Positions 22,124 through 34,549 of a stretch of 64,000 nucleotides of DNA are shown here, in pieces. Origin of the DNA: Meandrina meandrites. Its lineage: Eukaryota > Cnidaria > Anthozoa > Scleractinia > Meandrinidae. How positions within the stretch are numbered: position 1 is the first letter of the stretch; every line of letters starts with the position of its first letter. The notes under the pieces are model-generated. The model worked only from the letters and a program-made list of their open reading frames with translations, searched no databases and was not told where the DNA came from. The stretch is taken from NCBI GenBank assembly GCA_963693305.1, contig OY855913.1, positions 22,070,114 to 22,134,113 on the forward strand, read 5' to 3'. Position numbers and translations under genes: made by a program.

Positions 22124-24989
22124 GTCACTAATTTCACCGAAGAGGGACAGCTTTACTGTCCGAAATATCGGGATAAATAACTTTAAGATCAATTTGTTTC
22201 TTTGCTGTTTCTCATTTCTGTTGATTCATGTAAATGAAAACAAAAATCTTACCCTATTGAGCCGCACGTTCCCATTAAGGCCAAATAAGGGAGTACCAAT
22301 CAAAGCGACGTTCCTATCTTAACGTTTTTCTTGGCTAGGTTTAATTCCTAATAAGTCTGAGGGATAATTTAACTTAATTCAACACCTATGCTGTCCTTTC
22401 GGAGCTTCTGTTAATTCCCATATTCCTCGCCTGTTAAATGTGCATCAATAGACGATGCGATAAGATTAATTAGGTGCATAGGCAGGAGCTGTGCCCTGGC
22501 GAAAAGAGATGTCAAATACGCTTTTTGTTTGTTCCTATCTCTTGTGAGGGACAATTCTACTTTGACAGATTAGGGTCTAGTTCTTCTTGCAAAATTAAGG
22601 AGAATGTTTCATTTTGAATGGATTGCTAAGTTCCAATCAGGTATTTCACGTGTTCTGCACCTCTTAGACGGATTTTCTACTTATCACTAAAACCTCTTCA
22701 TATTTTTGCTAAATTGAATTACATGGCTTCGTGTTCTCGCGTACAACCAAACAATTCAGCAGGTGATGGACTACAAAAGGGTTGTAAGGCTTTTTCGATA
22801 CTGTATTCCTATCGGTTGCAGAGAAAATCTAGTTTGAACTTGGCGAATAGACTATTTGCCGATTTTTTTTTCATGTACGTTTTGTAGTTCCTTCTTAAGA
22901 GCATCATATAGTGTCATTTCTGTTCTTTATTTTGTTATTCCTTACTTGAACAAATATATTATCTTACTCATCTAACTGGTCTTTAACTAAGACTTCACGA
23001 CTCTTTCTAACTTTTGCTTTCCCTTTGGCATAAGAAATGGTGAACGTTCGTATTTCCAGTTTTAAAAGCTCCCAAAAGGTTTGCATTTTGGTAACATTTC
23101 CTTTGGTTTACAGCATACAATTTGCGCATTTATTATATATAACTTTCATCTTTCTAGTAATATGTCAAAAACGAGGGCGATTGCTTCATCACGGGTTCCA
23201 GACACCGAGAAACAGATATCGAGGTGTCTGGAACCGTGATGAAGCACGAAGCCCGAGTTTTTGACATGCCTTCTCAAATGAAACAATGGGAAATTATGCA
23301 GTGCCATTTTTTGAACAGCCAAAATATATATTTCTGTCGAAGGAAACCTATACTAAAAATAATGGTTCATTTTTATTAACAATTGCTATCTCAATGTACT
23401 GAAACTGTTAACAAGCGTCTCCGGCGCGGATGGCGGATGGCTAGGATGGAAATGAATTACAACTTGAAAAATTGACGCTAAATTTTTCAAGCATTTCCGC
23501 GCGTCTTCTAAAAATGTGATATTTTTTAGCCGTGGTTTGATTTCTCTCTGTAGCTGAAGTTATATCTTTTTTATATGATCAAAGAAAATGTTTTTCATGG
23601 GTTAACTCGGCTACCAGTAATTTAAGAAAAGGTAAGAATTTAAGAATAGTTAAGGCCAAAAATCCGCAAATTTCCGCAGCTACCTTAAACAATACCTGCG
23701 TTTAAGCCTAGATATAAGTGGAAATTATCTGACGTGGCTAGAATGATAGGCGTGTAAAAGTTCATCAACGTTTTCATTAATTTACTTCCCTAAATCGAAT
23801 GGCATGGCAACTCGTCAACTAAACGATTTCCGATAGCTTCAAAGGAACTGACATTGACTTTTACCATGAAAAAGATCTGAGGAAACTCAACAATGAAAGT
23901 TTGATCGGTTGCAGAGCATTACGCGACAAAATTCGGAAATACATTAGGAAGAGAGGAAGACTAACAATGGCAAAGATGGAAATAGATTGCAACCAATTGT
24001 TACAGACTTGAAGGCCGACGAGTATATCAAGTGTTTCAGTTTCCTCCATTAGATTTTGTGTAGTCATAAATTGTCTCCACGGATTTATTGTGCAAAGTCC
24101 TCAGAAACATTCGCTGATATTGTGATTTTATAATGATTTTAAAGAAAAAAATAACAAAACTTGGAGGGCAGAACAAACCGAAGTACTGTCCTGTCAGGGT
24201 GGTGGGCAGTCTGGTTTTTTGGTGTGAGGCATGAATGTACTACAAGGAAATATTCTCTTTAGATATTTCACTAATTCTCTATAAATTTGAACAAGACGTC
24301 TCCTGAAGAAGCCGCTTTTTATGGTCGAATTAGAGATTAAACTTGAGCGTAATTTAATTACAAAGGTTTATTTCATAAATTGAAGATAGAGCATTAGAGG
24401 GCCCCTGTAGAAGCCGCTTTTGATGATCAAATTTGAGATTGAACTTGAGCGTAATCAAATTATAAAGATTTATTTCGTAGATTGTACAAAGATCATCAGC
24501 TGGTAAGTACCCAACATTAGCTAACATTGTGACAGCGTTTTTTTTTTTTAAATTAAAAGCCCGAGACTGTCATCTTTTATTAGTAGTATTCAAAACATAT
24601 AAAGTAAATGTAAACTTACTTTCATTAGCTGAAAACAATAAAATCTCTAAGGCTTGACAAACTTCCGACGAAAGTCACTCAAGAATGCAAATCTAAAATA
24701 TACATGGATCAAATTAAGGAAATGTCAAAGAGTTAATCCACTGTAATTACTTTTTCCTTATACGGCCTCTGACAAGTCACTCATTTAGCTCGGGCTTTGT
24801 GATAGACAACGCCTGCCTCTAAAAACTTCATGTCTCCAACAGTTTCAGCTGTACCAGTTAAAACTAAACAATTTCGACACTGTAAAGGAAACGTCCAAAT
24901 CGTAAAGTCGTTGTTGTCCACTGCAGGTGAAGTTTTCTCCCGTTCATTATTCAAGGTTAAAGTGCAAAGACAACTGATTCTCTGCTAAG
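22124..24989. other. Gene-free stretch upstream of gene A
   Basis: No supportable gene. It contains the foldback at 23162-23267 and a local duplication near 24297-24330 and 24398-24450 (GAAGCCGCTTTT followed by GATTAAACTTGAGCGTAAT-like sequence). The promoter of the gene starting at 24990 should lie at the right end. Confidence 0.4.
23162..23267. repeat. Foldback element, TTCATC..CCAGACACCGAG type
   Basis: Arms ATGTCAAAAAC...CTTCATCACGGGTTCCAGACACCGAG-like, with the inverse on the right. It is related to the foldbacks at 33456-33575 and 46400-46515. Confidence 0.7.
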
Positions 24990-27900
24990 ATGTTCGAAAA
25001 ACCGATTTGGGAGATACCAATTGTTTTTCTCGTCTTTTTTGTGGCAATTACTTTGTCGTTTGGAGGAACTTATGAAGGAAAGTCTTCGTATTATTTGATA
25101 ACCAGCAGGGCGTCTACATCAAGCGAGCCATTCGAAGTATATAACGCACTAAGCGAGGTTGCATGCATATCTTTGTGCAATAATAAAGATGGATGTTTAC
25201 AAGGTATTTACAATCGTGATAGTGGATCTTGTTCCCTGGAGATGGCTAGTTGCAAGAAACAGAGAGCAAAAAAGCAAGAGGGAGCTTTTTTATCGACAGG
25301 GGAAAACGCTTTTCAATTTAGTAAGGTATTTGAAGTTAATAAATATGTGGCACGGTGTTTTCTAGAAAATAATTTAATTTTAAAGTAGCACTGTGCATTT
25401 GCACTCCCATTTGGTGTCGATATCATTATACATTTTATAAAATAAATGAGTTACTACGCGCAGTGTAAATAGCTGTTACATGTTTCTAAACTATATTCTT
25501 ATCTTGTTTCCACGCGAGTAATTATGTATATAGTTATGAAAGTCTTGAATTGGAAACTTCAAAATAGTCGTGGAAACATGAGCGGGTAATGGGAGAATGT
25601 TCCTATACTGTAATTGTTATTTCTGGTATACCAAAGCGAAAAAGACTGTAAACATCAAGCCCTTTTAATAGCGGAGCTCCAGCGCGCGAAGCGCGCCAGC
25701 GGAGCACCATGGGTAAGAAAATTTGGTAAACCACCAAGCCGAGAAAATTTGGTAATCACGTGACCGTACGTCCGTCCGTCCGTCCGTCCGTACAGACTCT
25801 GGGGGAGGGGGAGGGGAGTCACAGAACAATTACCGCTTTGGTTACTGTTAAATCTTTGATATTGAACTTCCATGTCATGGTCAATTGACAGCTGTCAAAA
25901 CAAGGTATCCGCTGACCAGTATCACATGACCATATCGCGGGCTCAGGCGTAGAGCTAATCGAGGGGACGTCTTTTTTGGAAGTTGACCGCTGACCAGGTA
26001 ATGGTTTTCCAATTGATCGCGGGCTCAAGTACTCAGTTTTTACTTAGCCTGATAATTTTATCATCGCGTAAATTCAGACTTAAATAAAGGGCAAGGTAAA
26101 TAACCCGCAAGCTCTGCTTTTAGGCTTAGCTAAATCTATTTTAGAAATACAGTATTTAGTTTAGTTTTTTTCACATGTTAAATAAATGATCTGGACATTT
26201 CATTTCAACTTAAACGAAGCGATTGTTCGAAAAGGCGGTAAATCTTTGGTACGCTGTTCACCTTTAAAGCTGAATGAAAGATGCGAAGAAAGCTGCTGGC
26301 GAACATCAATTTTCGCGAGTATTTCTCGCTTTATTTACTCATGCACATCATGGAAACTTATGCCAAATGATTTAGGACAACCTCTTAACGGGAAGATCCG
26401 AAATAATTGCCGATTTGAACATGATATACTGGATAACAAGTCAAAAAGAGCGCGATGTCCAGGGTTCGACCTGCGGCTGAGCAAGGCTGAATATCACTGA
26501 ATTGAGCTCAAACAAAAGTGAATTCAGAGCCGATCAAGTTCACTGAAGTGAAGGATAAAAGACTGTTAAAGGCTACACCGATGGAAAGGAAGAAATTCTT
26601 GTTCGGTGATAATTCATATAATGAATATGTCGCTGGTGTTGGACTAAGCTTGCAACGAGACTGCCGTGTTCGTGTCCGATATTATTGGGCTGGTTTGAAA
26701 GCTTTGCCCTACAGAATTTATAAGCCTTCTTCAATAATGAGGTAACAAACGTAAATGTATGCACTAAGCATAAGCCTAATTTTATATTGAGAGAATTTAT
26801 ATATTTCATTAATGAATGAATTTGAAGTTGTGTAGGTTTTCAGATCTTCACGTAAATATTTATCAAGCCTGTTCATGTTTGTACATTTTACACATTTATT
26901 TTGTTTAGTAAATATTTTGTTTAGACTAATTATTTTCAGTTTTAGTTAGTGGAGTTAACTGTGATGTTCATTATTGGATTTTGAAAACAAATTATTTAGC
27001 TTCACAGATCAAAAATATCACGATTTCGGCTCGCTTGCATTTGTTTTGTTTCTCTTATCTCTGCTTATTAGTGAGTGTGTTGAATTTGCCGGTTTCGTTT
27101 CGAGTTACCTGTGCTAGGCTGAGTGGGTTCAGACTTAACCTACCGCATATTTACTTACCAGAAATGAAGAAAATTCATTCAGTTCTCTACATAAAATTCT
27201 CTTAGGCATTTTAATAGCAGCGCGTACGATGAAACAGAATTAGTAAATCATGCAACCAAACCGCAACGAAAAGGAAGACAGTTGAAAACAGTCAAAACAA
27301 CATTGTAAGCTTATTCTAAGTTAGCGTGCACCAGTTTCCAAATCACAAACTGCCACAATTCTTACACAAAAACTGCTTTAAAATGACTTACATAACCGGC
27401 ACCATCAATTTGCAGAGTTTGTTTTGCCGCCGTGATTTTCTCAGTTTGCCGTGCCGTGAGTTCATTTTGTTTACTGTGTTAAGCAGCGAGTTCACTTTGT
27501 TTTCTGTTTTTGCCTTGAGTTGATTTTCTTGCCCTAACAGTTTTGTAGTAATCAAAACAAGGTCAAGGTTCTTTTTACCTTGAATAACTCATAGAGATCT
27601 TAGAGGTGTATTACGAATTAGTGTACAGTAAACGTTGTAAAAAGTTTTACTAAGATTTGTTTTGCGCCTACGTGCGTACGTGAGAAACCCAATAAAGTGC
27701 ACTCGTCAATTTCAATTTTAGAACCTGTCACTAAAGGCAGGAAAATTTATAGCGGAGCTCCCGCGGGCGCCTTCGGCGCCCGCGGGCGGAGCTCCATACC
27801 CATAGAAAATGGGAAATCCATCAAGCCAAGAAAATTTGGTGGTCGCCCGCGTCCGTACGTACGTACGTACGTCCGTACGTACGCACGGATTAGGCCTGGG

Positions 27901-30900
27901 ACGAGTTTATCTTTGTCCTTGATTTGGAGTCCTTCTTACGCAAAAAGTAATACAAAAACATTTTTTGGTTTGTTGAGAGTTAACTTAACTGTCATAGAAA
28001 CTTGTAAGAACACTTTATTACTTCAGCGTTTTTTTTTCTCGTGTTTTCTCATGATCTGGACATTTCATTTCAACTTAAACGAAGCGGTTGTATGAAAAGG
28101 CGTGAAATAGTTGGTACGTTGTTCACTGTTCATGACTGTTTAACCTGAATGAAAGACGCGAAGAAAGATCAAAGCATGCTGGAAAACATAGCTCTTCGTG
28201 AATATTTCTCGCTCTATTTACTCATCTACATCATGAAAACTCATGCCAAATGATTTAGGGCAACCTCTTAACGGGAAGATCCGAAATAATTGCCGACTTG
28301 AACATGATATACATCGGACAACACCGAGAGTTGAAGCACTGCGGCTAACCAAGGCTGAAAAATTAATTGAGCTGACATTGAGCTAAGATAAAAGTGAGCT
28401 CAGAGCCGGTGAAGTTCACTAAGTGATGGAAAGGAGAGATCAATCTTCGCTGATAATTCAAAACATGTATATGCCGCTGGTGTTGGAGTAAGCCGTACAA
28501 CGAGTGGCGTTTTCGTTTCTGATATATATTGTGCTGGTTTGAAATTTTTGCCCTGCAGAATTTACAAGCCTTCCCCAAACTTGAGGTAACAAACGTAAAT
28601 GTATATATGCAGTAAGCATAAGTTTGATTTTATTGTGAGAATCTGTTTATACTATACTTCATGTATGAACGAATTTGAAGTGGTGTCGGTTTTCAGATCT
28701 TCGCGTATAATTCAATTAATGCTGCTCACAAACCTGTTCATGTTTGTACATTTCATACAGACATTGTTTATTAAATATTTCGTTTAGGTTAATTGTTTTG
28801 TGCTTTAGTTAGTGGAGTTAACTGTGATGTTCATGATTGACCATGATTGGATTTTGATAACAATAAGCTTATCAAATTATTAAGTTTCACGGATCAAAAT
28901 CACGATTTCGCTTAATTATAAATTACAAACTACACGTACAGAAAAATCCTGCGAAACAAAACCGAGTAAAACTACTCAGCGATACTGCACACCAATATAT
29001 ATTTAAGCAATTTATTATCCAACCGCTCTTTTTTATACTCGCTTGCATTTGTTTTGTTTCTCTTATCAGCGAGTGTGTTGAAATCGTAAACCAATATTTC
29101 GCCGATTTCGTTGCGAATTACCTGTGCTTGGCTGAGCAAGTTCAGACTTAACCTTCCGTATATTTGCTTACCAGAAATGAAGAAAATTGAATTAGTTTTC
29201 TGCATAAAATTCTGTAAGGTTTTTAGCAAGGCGTACGGTAAAACAGTTAGTTAATCATGCAACCAAACTGCAACGAAAAGAACACAAAACAACATTGTAA
29301 GCTTATTCTATGTTAGCGTACATCACTTTCCAAATCACAAACTGCCACAATTCTTACACAAAATCTGCTTTAAAATGACTTACAAAACCGGCACCATCAA
29401 TTTGCAGAGTTTGTTTTCCGCCGTGAGTTTTGTTTGCCGTGGCGTGAGTTCATTTTGTTTACTGTGTTTAGCAGCGAGTTTCAGTTAGTTTGTTTTGCTG
29501 TATTTTTGTTTTTGCCTTGAGTTATTTTTTTTATGCCCTAACTGTTTTGCAGTAAACCAAAGTAAGACCAAGGTTCTTTTTTTCATTGAATAAGTCATAA
29601 ATTTAAGGTTTATTAACATAGTGTACAGTAAACGTTGTATAAAGTTTTACTAAGATTTGTTGTTGCGCTTACGAGCGTACGTGAGGAACCCAATAAAGTA
29701 AACTCGTCAATTTTAATTTTAGAACCTGTCATAGGCAAAAATTTAGAAGGATTAACCTCGAAATATATTGACATCGCCTTCGTCAACAAAACCATGAGAG
29801 GTTCTTTACATGTAAGATATTAAGTTTAACCATGAGCGATTAAAAATTAATTTCTTTTGAACCCTTATGGGCCACTGTATAAGCTTAGAAATAGTGTGGC
29901 TACTTATTTGTTAACACTGTAATTAAATTGGGAAAAAAAATAATAAATGGGGCTCCGCTTTTAGGCCTGCCTAAATCTATATATTATAGCTTAATTTGTT
30001 GTTTTTTTTTTCCTTATAACAGATCCCAAGCCTATTTGACTGGCTTGCTTCACACGTGCGGTTTACTTACGCGGCCGTTTTTTATATTGTGGCACGCGCG
30101 CTTGATTGCACGCTTTGTTATTTTAAACATCCACTAAATATTTTGCTGTTTTTTGTTTTCAGCTTGGCCGTACGTTCGATTTCAAGGAACGAAAATTCCG
30201 AAAAAAACCGCATGGTATGTATTGGATTAAAACAAAAAAGGAAAAATTAATTTCGATTGAACTGTGAAAGCAGAGTGGATGACAGACAATCCATTTTAAT
30301 CTTTTTATTTCAGGTAAATGCTATTCTCCAACGCCTTTCGCATGCAAAGAAATCTACGACACTGACAGGTGATTATAAAACCCACGCCTTATATTATTAC
30401 CTTTTTTCATGAAAATGCAAAAAATTTCACTTAGTTGTTTACAATATGTTGTGTTCTTGGGAAAGACGTTTGACTTTCACAGTGCATGCCTTTCTCCATC
30501 CAAGAGTATAAATAGCTGAAAGAATGCTGGGGAGTACATGAAGTAACCTACGATGGAGAAGCATCTCATCCCGGGGGGAGTAGCAATACTCCTAATCGCC
30601 TCATGCTACAGAAACCAGAATTAAGCGCAGAGAGTTATGAGCCATTTAAGGGGGGTCCTTCTTAACTACAGATCTAGACCAGTTGCTAGGGAATTCCTGA
30701 AGACCAGTTTTAGTGGCAAGCCATTTTCGACCGTTTTGTAACGCTAAATGGTAAATTTTGTGGGGCAGGAAATACCTGCTTGAAATATTGACATTGCGCC
30801 TGCATAACTAGTGCCAGTCCTAAACCGCGCGTTAGAATTTAAAATCCCTAAAACTTGGAGGAAAAAAGGAAGAGTTCTGAATTTTTTAAAGAATCGGAGA

Positions 30901-31614
30901 TAACATAGCCTTGTTTACAATCCTACGTATGGGATTACCGTTTACAAGAAAGAAAAAAACGCTACTGAAGAAAGTCTGAAAATACGGGTGTTTATTATGT
31001 CATAACTTTTACAATAATGCAAATTTTGTAAAACCCATACGAAGCATTAAGCATGTGGACATTCTTTATCTACTGGCACTGATTTTAACTTTCAGTTTTA
31101 TATGCCCTTTCAGTTTTAGGGTTTTTTCTATTCTGGCCACGCCACTTGTCAAATATGGCCGTGATTTGAAACTCTTGAAGGACTCTTCAACTGAACAAAG
31201 TTGCGAAAAAAGCTTATCCGTAGCAGGTCAAGTTTCCAAAATATGGCGGTTAGATACCTTCCTTAGCAACAACTTAGTAGTTAAGAAGGACCCCCCTTAA
31301 CACTTTACTGTTTACAGTGTATAATTACTACACAAGTGACCATTGTCTGCTAATGCTACGAATAAAACAGTTGCTGCTTATCCTACGTAGATCGGCAGAA
31401 AGTGGTGCTTATTCCGTTTACCCAGATGGAGAAAACGGCACAAAAGTCGAGGTGTACTGTCACATGACTGAAATTCCTGGATGCGGAGAAGGGGGCTGGA
31501 CACTAGTAATGAAGATTGACGGCACTAAGGTGATAAACAAGCGAATGAAAAAAACAAAATACATAAAACAACCAGTCAATACATAAACAACGAAAGCCAA
31601 ATAAAGCAAACAAG

Positions 31615-31645
<31 letters not shown>

Positions 31646-32963
31646 GAAAGAAAAAAAGAAAAAAAAAACAGAACAACAAATCACGAAGGACATGTCACTT
31701 ATAACTTTTCGATGGCCCAAGGAGTATAATTTTAATTATTGGCTTACAGTCTGACACCATGTCCCTTAATCTTTATAAGTTTGTAACTTTGTATCATATG
31801 CATGACTGTCGACTTAGTAGCGGTAACCTTTTTCAGAATTCGTAACGTCACTAAAAACCAGTTAAATCAACCGTGTAAGACCATCCAAGGAAAAAAAGCT
31901 CCCTTCTCGAGTCACGTCGAGTACTTACCAAAAGCCCGGAGAAGGGGGGAGGGGGCGGTATTGTCTATAGTGGATTATATGAGGAGGCGTCGCCCGAAAG
32001 GGGTATCTTGCTCGCGCTGGAGGCATATAACAGGGAAGGGATTCACGAGTTGAAGTATAGAAAACGGTACGGAAAAGCTGTCAGTTTGGGTCTTTTTCGA
32101 ACAGATCCACCATGCAAACGGATGATTCTTTTATGTATGTTACAGGGTCATTAAAAAGGTAAGTTTAGAAAAGAGAGGCAGTATCCTTACTGAAATAAAG
32201 TATGTGAAAGGGGTATCAGTTGCTATCAAAGGTATAAGAAAGGGTTACCTATTCGCTAAAAACTATATAAAAAGTAGGGCTTGTACCTTGCAGCGAACAG
32301 TCTCCTTATAAAATATTTTGATAGCCCCCCTCCTCCCCTCCCTCCGCCAACCACCCCCCCCCCCCCCCCTCCACGGGACCAAGAGAATCTCTGGACGTCG
32401 TAGTTCATTAAGGGATAAAATATATTAGATTTTTTGTAGTAATTCAACAAAATCATCTTATGTAGGATACCTTTGGTTACCAGTCTCATTACTGGAGCAG
32501 TAAACGATCCTTCCGACCTTCTTCAGCTCGTGAGGGGCTTGATCGCAGTGAAGCGTTATTCCCAGCCTACTGGACTACCCCGCTGACCAAGTTGTGCCTC
32601 GGTATGCAGCAAAGATCGGAGAGAGGAATCCACTGGATAATGATTCCTCAAGCGCATGCCCAGACGCTTCACAGCTTGATCGCTGATGGGGGGCACAGGC
32701 TCGCATCACTTCGCCGGGAGGACTGGTTATCGCTGATGACGAATTCCTCTCTTGATCTTCCTTGTTCAGAAGAAGGGTTCAACGCCAGAATGGGCGAACA
32801 GAAAGTCAGGATTGGCACGATAGCTTGGAGTTGTTATTCGCCGAAGCAAGCTAGTCTGATAGGCTTTGGTTCCACTGGTAATCATTCTTGTGGAAATTTC
32901 AAGGGAGGTGATGTTTCTGGATTGAAGCACGTGCCGTCTTTTGGTTATATTCTTGTACAGTGA
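24990..32963 (+). CDS. Gene A: secreted PAN/apple plus fibrinogen-like protein
   Basis: Predicted five-exon gene of 359 aa: 24990-25325, 30163-30214, 30314-30368, 31391-31529 and 32466-32963. Intron phases are 0, 1, 2, 0 and the joined frame is open. Exon 1 gives a signal peptide (about 1-25) and a PAN/apple-like module (C-x3-C-x5-C, then CSLEMASC). Exon 2 is a short basic linker. Exon 3 gives FACKEIYDTDR, the usual entry of fibrinogen-related domains. Exon 4 gives GAYSVYPDG, CHM and GGWTLVMKIDGTK. Exon 5 gives FGYQSHYWSS, AYWTTPLTKLCLGM, GFNARMGEQKVRIG and the terminal GYILVQ. The architecture resembles proteins annotated in corals as uncharacterised skeletal organic matrix protein 5-like; that link is from memory of the family. 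Minus-strand paralogues lie at 47.3-64 kb. Intron 1 is about 4.8 kb and carries a 2-kb tandem duplication. Confidence 0.8.
25669..27749 (+). repeat. Intronic tandem duplication, unit 1
   Basis: A unit of about 2.08 kb in intron 1 of gene A. It starts at TAGCGGAGCTCC with a GC hairpin (GCGCGC-GAA-GCGCGC, 25682-25696) and a run of CCGT repeats (about 25767-25793). Internal landmarks such as CATTTCATTTCAACTTAAAC (26198) recur in unit 2. The 3' part has a degenerate GTGAGTTCATTTTGTTT repeat. The short frames in it are unrecognised. Confidence 0.75.
27750..29745 (+). repeat. Intronic tandem duplication, unit 2
   Basis: Follows unit 1 directly, starting again at TAGCGGAGCTCC. Its hairpin is larger and perfect: CCCGCGGGCGCC (27760-27771), loop TTC, GGCGCCCGCGGG (27775-27786). 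The tetranucleotide tract is GTAC-based (about 27855-27882). Both units end near AGAACCTGTCA. A remnant of a third start (GGGGCTCCGCTTTTAGGC) is at about 29947. Confidence 0.75.
30525..30625 (+). mobile_element. Partial SINE-like repeat
   Basis: Contains CATCTCATCCCGGGGGGAGTAGCAATACTCCTAAT-type sequence followed by CATGCTACAGAAACC. Fuller copies lie at 40325-40590 and 40905-41090. It is in intron 3 of gene A. Confidence 0.55.
30650..31296. mobile_element. 647-bp TTAA-flanked non-autonomous transposon, copy 1
   Basis: TTAA at 30646-30649 and 31297-31300. The inverted ends are GGGGGGTCCTTCTTAACTA and TAGTTAAGAAGGACCCCCC. A second, clearly homologous copy is at 49525-50166. TTAA target duplication is typical of piggyBac-type transposons. 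There is no transposase frame. It sits in intron 3 of gene A. Confidence 0.85.
31615..31636. repeat. Poly-C run of 22
   Basis: A pure cytosine run in intron 4 of gene A, followed by an A/G-rich stretch. Another C run is at 32354-32369. Confidence 0.9.
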
Positions 32964-33144
32964 TAACTACCGTGTTAACTATTGTTCACACTTAGTTTCA
33001 AATTAGGATACATAACCATAGACAATTTATGTAGATGCTGTGATTCCACTTTACCCTTGGTATTTTCCTTCGTTTTATATTCATAATCATATATTATCCC
33101 ACACCAGAACAAAGGAAAACATCAAATTACATAAATCTTAAAGA

Positions 33145-33150
33145 AATAAA
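33145..33150 (+). promoter_or_regulatory. Polyadenylation signal AATAAA
   Basis: A hexamer about 180 bases after the stop of gene A; a second AATAAA is at 33212-33217. Either may end the transcript. Confidence 0.45.
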
Positions 33151-33217
33151 TTAATGTACACTAGGAAACAGAAGTCTCCACAAACATTACCATTAATTCT
33201 CATTTTACATCAATAAA

Positions 33218-34527
33218 CTTATTTCAGTTCCCAATTACAAAAGTTGCTAGTTGGTTTGACTTACTACCCACGCACAACGGTGTTTCCGGCCACGCTCTCC
33301 AGAAAATTTGAAATACCTGCTAGATGGTGTACATGTAGTGTCGAGGAGGTGAGAAATGAAGTAGGATGTCTTCCATATATAGCACAGCTACTGTAGTTGT
33401 AATCACATACAAACATTTCGTTATTTAGAAGATGTTTCAAGTAATATATCAAACACGAGAGACAGAGTTTCATCGGGATATCCAAACATCGAGAAGAGAG
33501 TTCAAAATACGACGCGTAGCGGAGTATTTTTGGCGAAATTCGAGGTGTTTGGATAGCCGATGAAACACTGTCTCGAGTAAGGAGTAAACGGAGAAATAAA
33601 ATCGTAAAAATCTATGCTAATTAGGATCAGATTTCCAAACCACCGTCATGGTTCTGATATCCTTTGCTTTAACAAGATGAATTATTTTAATAATTAAAAA
33701 ATGAGGTAAAATATTTAAAATGAGTTTGACAACTTGAGGAGACAAATTTGGAAAAAATATATTTAGGGCATTTACATGTAGCTGCATTTCCAAACTTGTC
33801 CGCAATGTGTATGGCTTATCACATTTACGAAATATGGACTCTTATTTTTAGCCTACGTGTAGCAGTACCCACCCCCGAGAACAAGCGGGAGAGAGGGAAC
33901 GTACGGCTATCTTATTTTCAGTATTGGTTTGGAACTAGCTTGCAATTGAGGCTAATGCAGAGAATCTTTTGAAATGCAAATCACTTGAAGCTCTTTTTAT
34001 TGATATTCCCCGACATCAATAGCATCCACTGCATGCTTCCAGCCCACTGACACCGAGAATACTTATACGGTCTATTACAATTGTACACAACTTCTATAAG
34101 TGTAAGGCCAAAATATGTCGGTATTATACAGTGCAGCCAATGGCAAAACAAAAAGCCTGATCAATAACATATCAGACATAAATGTGATGATCAGTATAAA
34201 TGAATATTTGTTGCGTGAATATTGGAAAATTCTTGTCACGTGGCTTAAATTGCGTGACCCAAAAAGATATTTTTTTCTAGGAAAAACCGGAACTACAAAT
34301 AAACAATAGGTGAAATACTTTATGCTGGGATACAACCAAGTTTATAAGCATACATTTTTTGTTTTCGCGCTCAAAACTGTTTTATTTCTTGAGGTAAGTA
34401 TAATATATATTTAGCCGCATGTCCTAGGATCGCTTTCAAGGACCTCAGGTCTCTATGATTGATATAGTTATGACCATGTATGACCGATACATTGTTCCAG
34501 GGATTGTTACTTGTTTTCAAATTTCAG
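33218..34527. other. Gene-free stretch between gene A and the DM9 gene
   Basis: Contains the foldback at 33456-33575 and otherwise AT-rich DNA. The 5' untranslated exon of the DM9 gene may lie here but cannot be placed. Confidence 0.4.
33456..33575. repeat. Foldback element, TTTCATCGG type
   Basis: Left arm CGAGAGACAGAGTTTCATCGG and right arm CCGATGAAACACTGTCTCG, with inner arms TATCCAAACATCGAG and CGAGGTGTTTGGATA. The centre is TACGACGCGTAGCGGAGTA-like, close to that of the element at 46400-46515. Confidence 0.75.
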
Positions 34528-34549
34528 AGAGGGCTATTTGCAGCTAATA

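Noticed and set aside
24990..25388. A stand-alone 132-residue secreted protein
   Set aside because: The end of that frame runs past a good donor (AAG|GTATTT at 25326) into intron; joining to the downstream exons keeps the frame and gives the same structure as gene D.
31055..31300. 81-residue frame with a hydrophobic start
   Set aside because: It lies wholly inside the 647-bp TTAA transposon and runs into its inverted end; the homologous copy at 49525-50166 does not keep it.
34511..34549. Upstream extension of the DM9 protein to a TTG at 34511
   Set aside because: The extension crosses a good splice acceptor ending at 34527; the ATG at 34550 is the better start.
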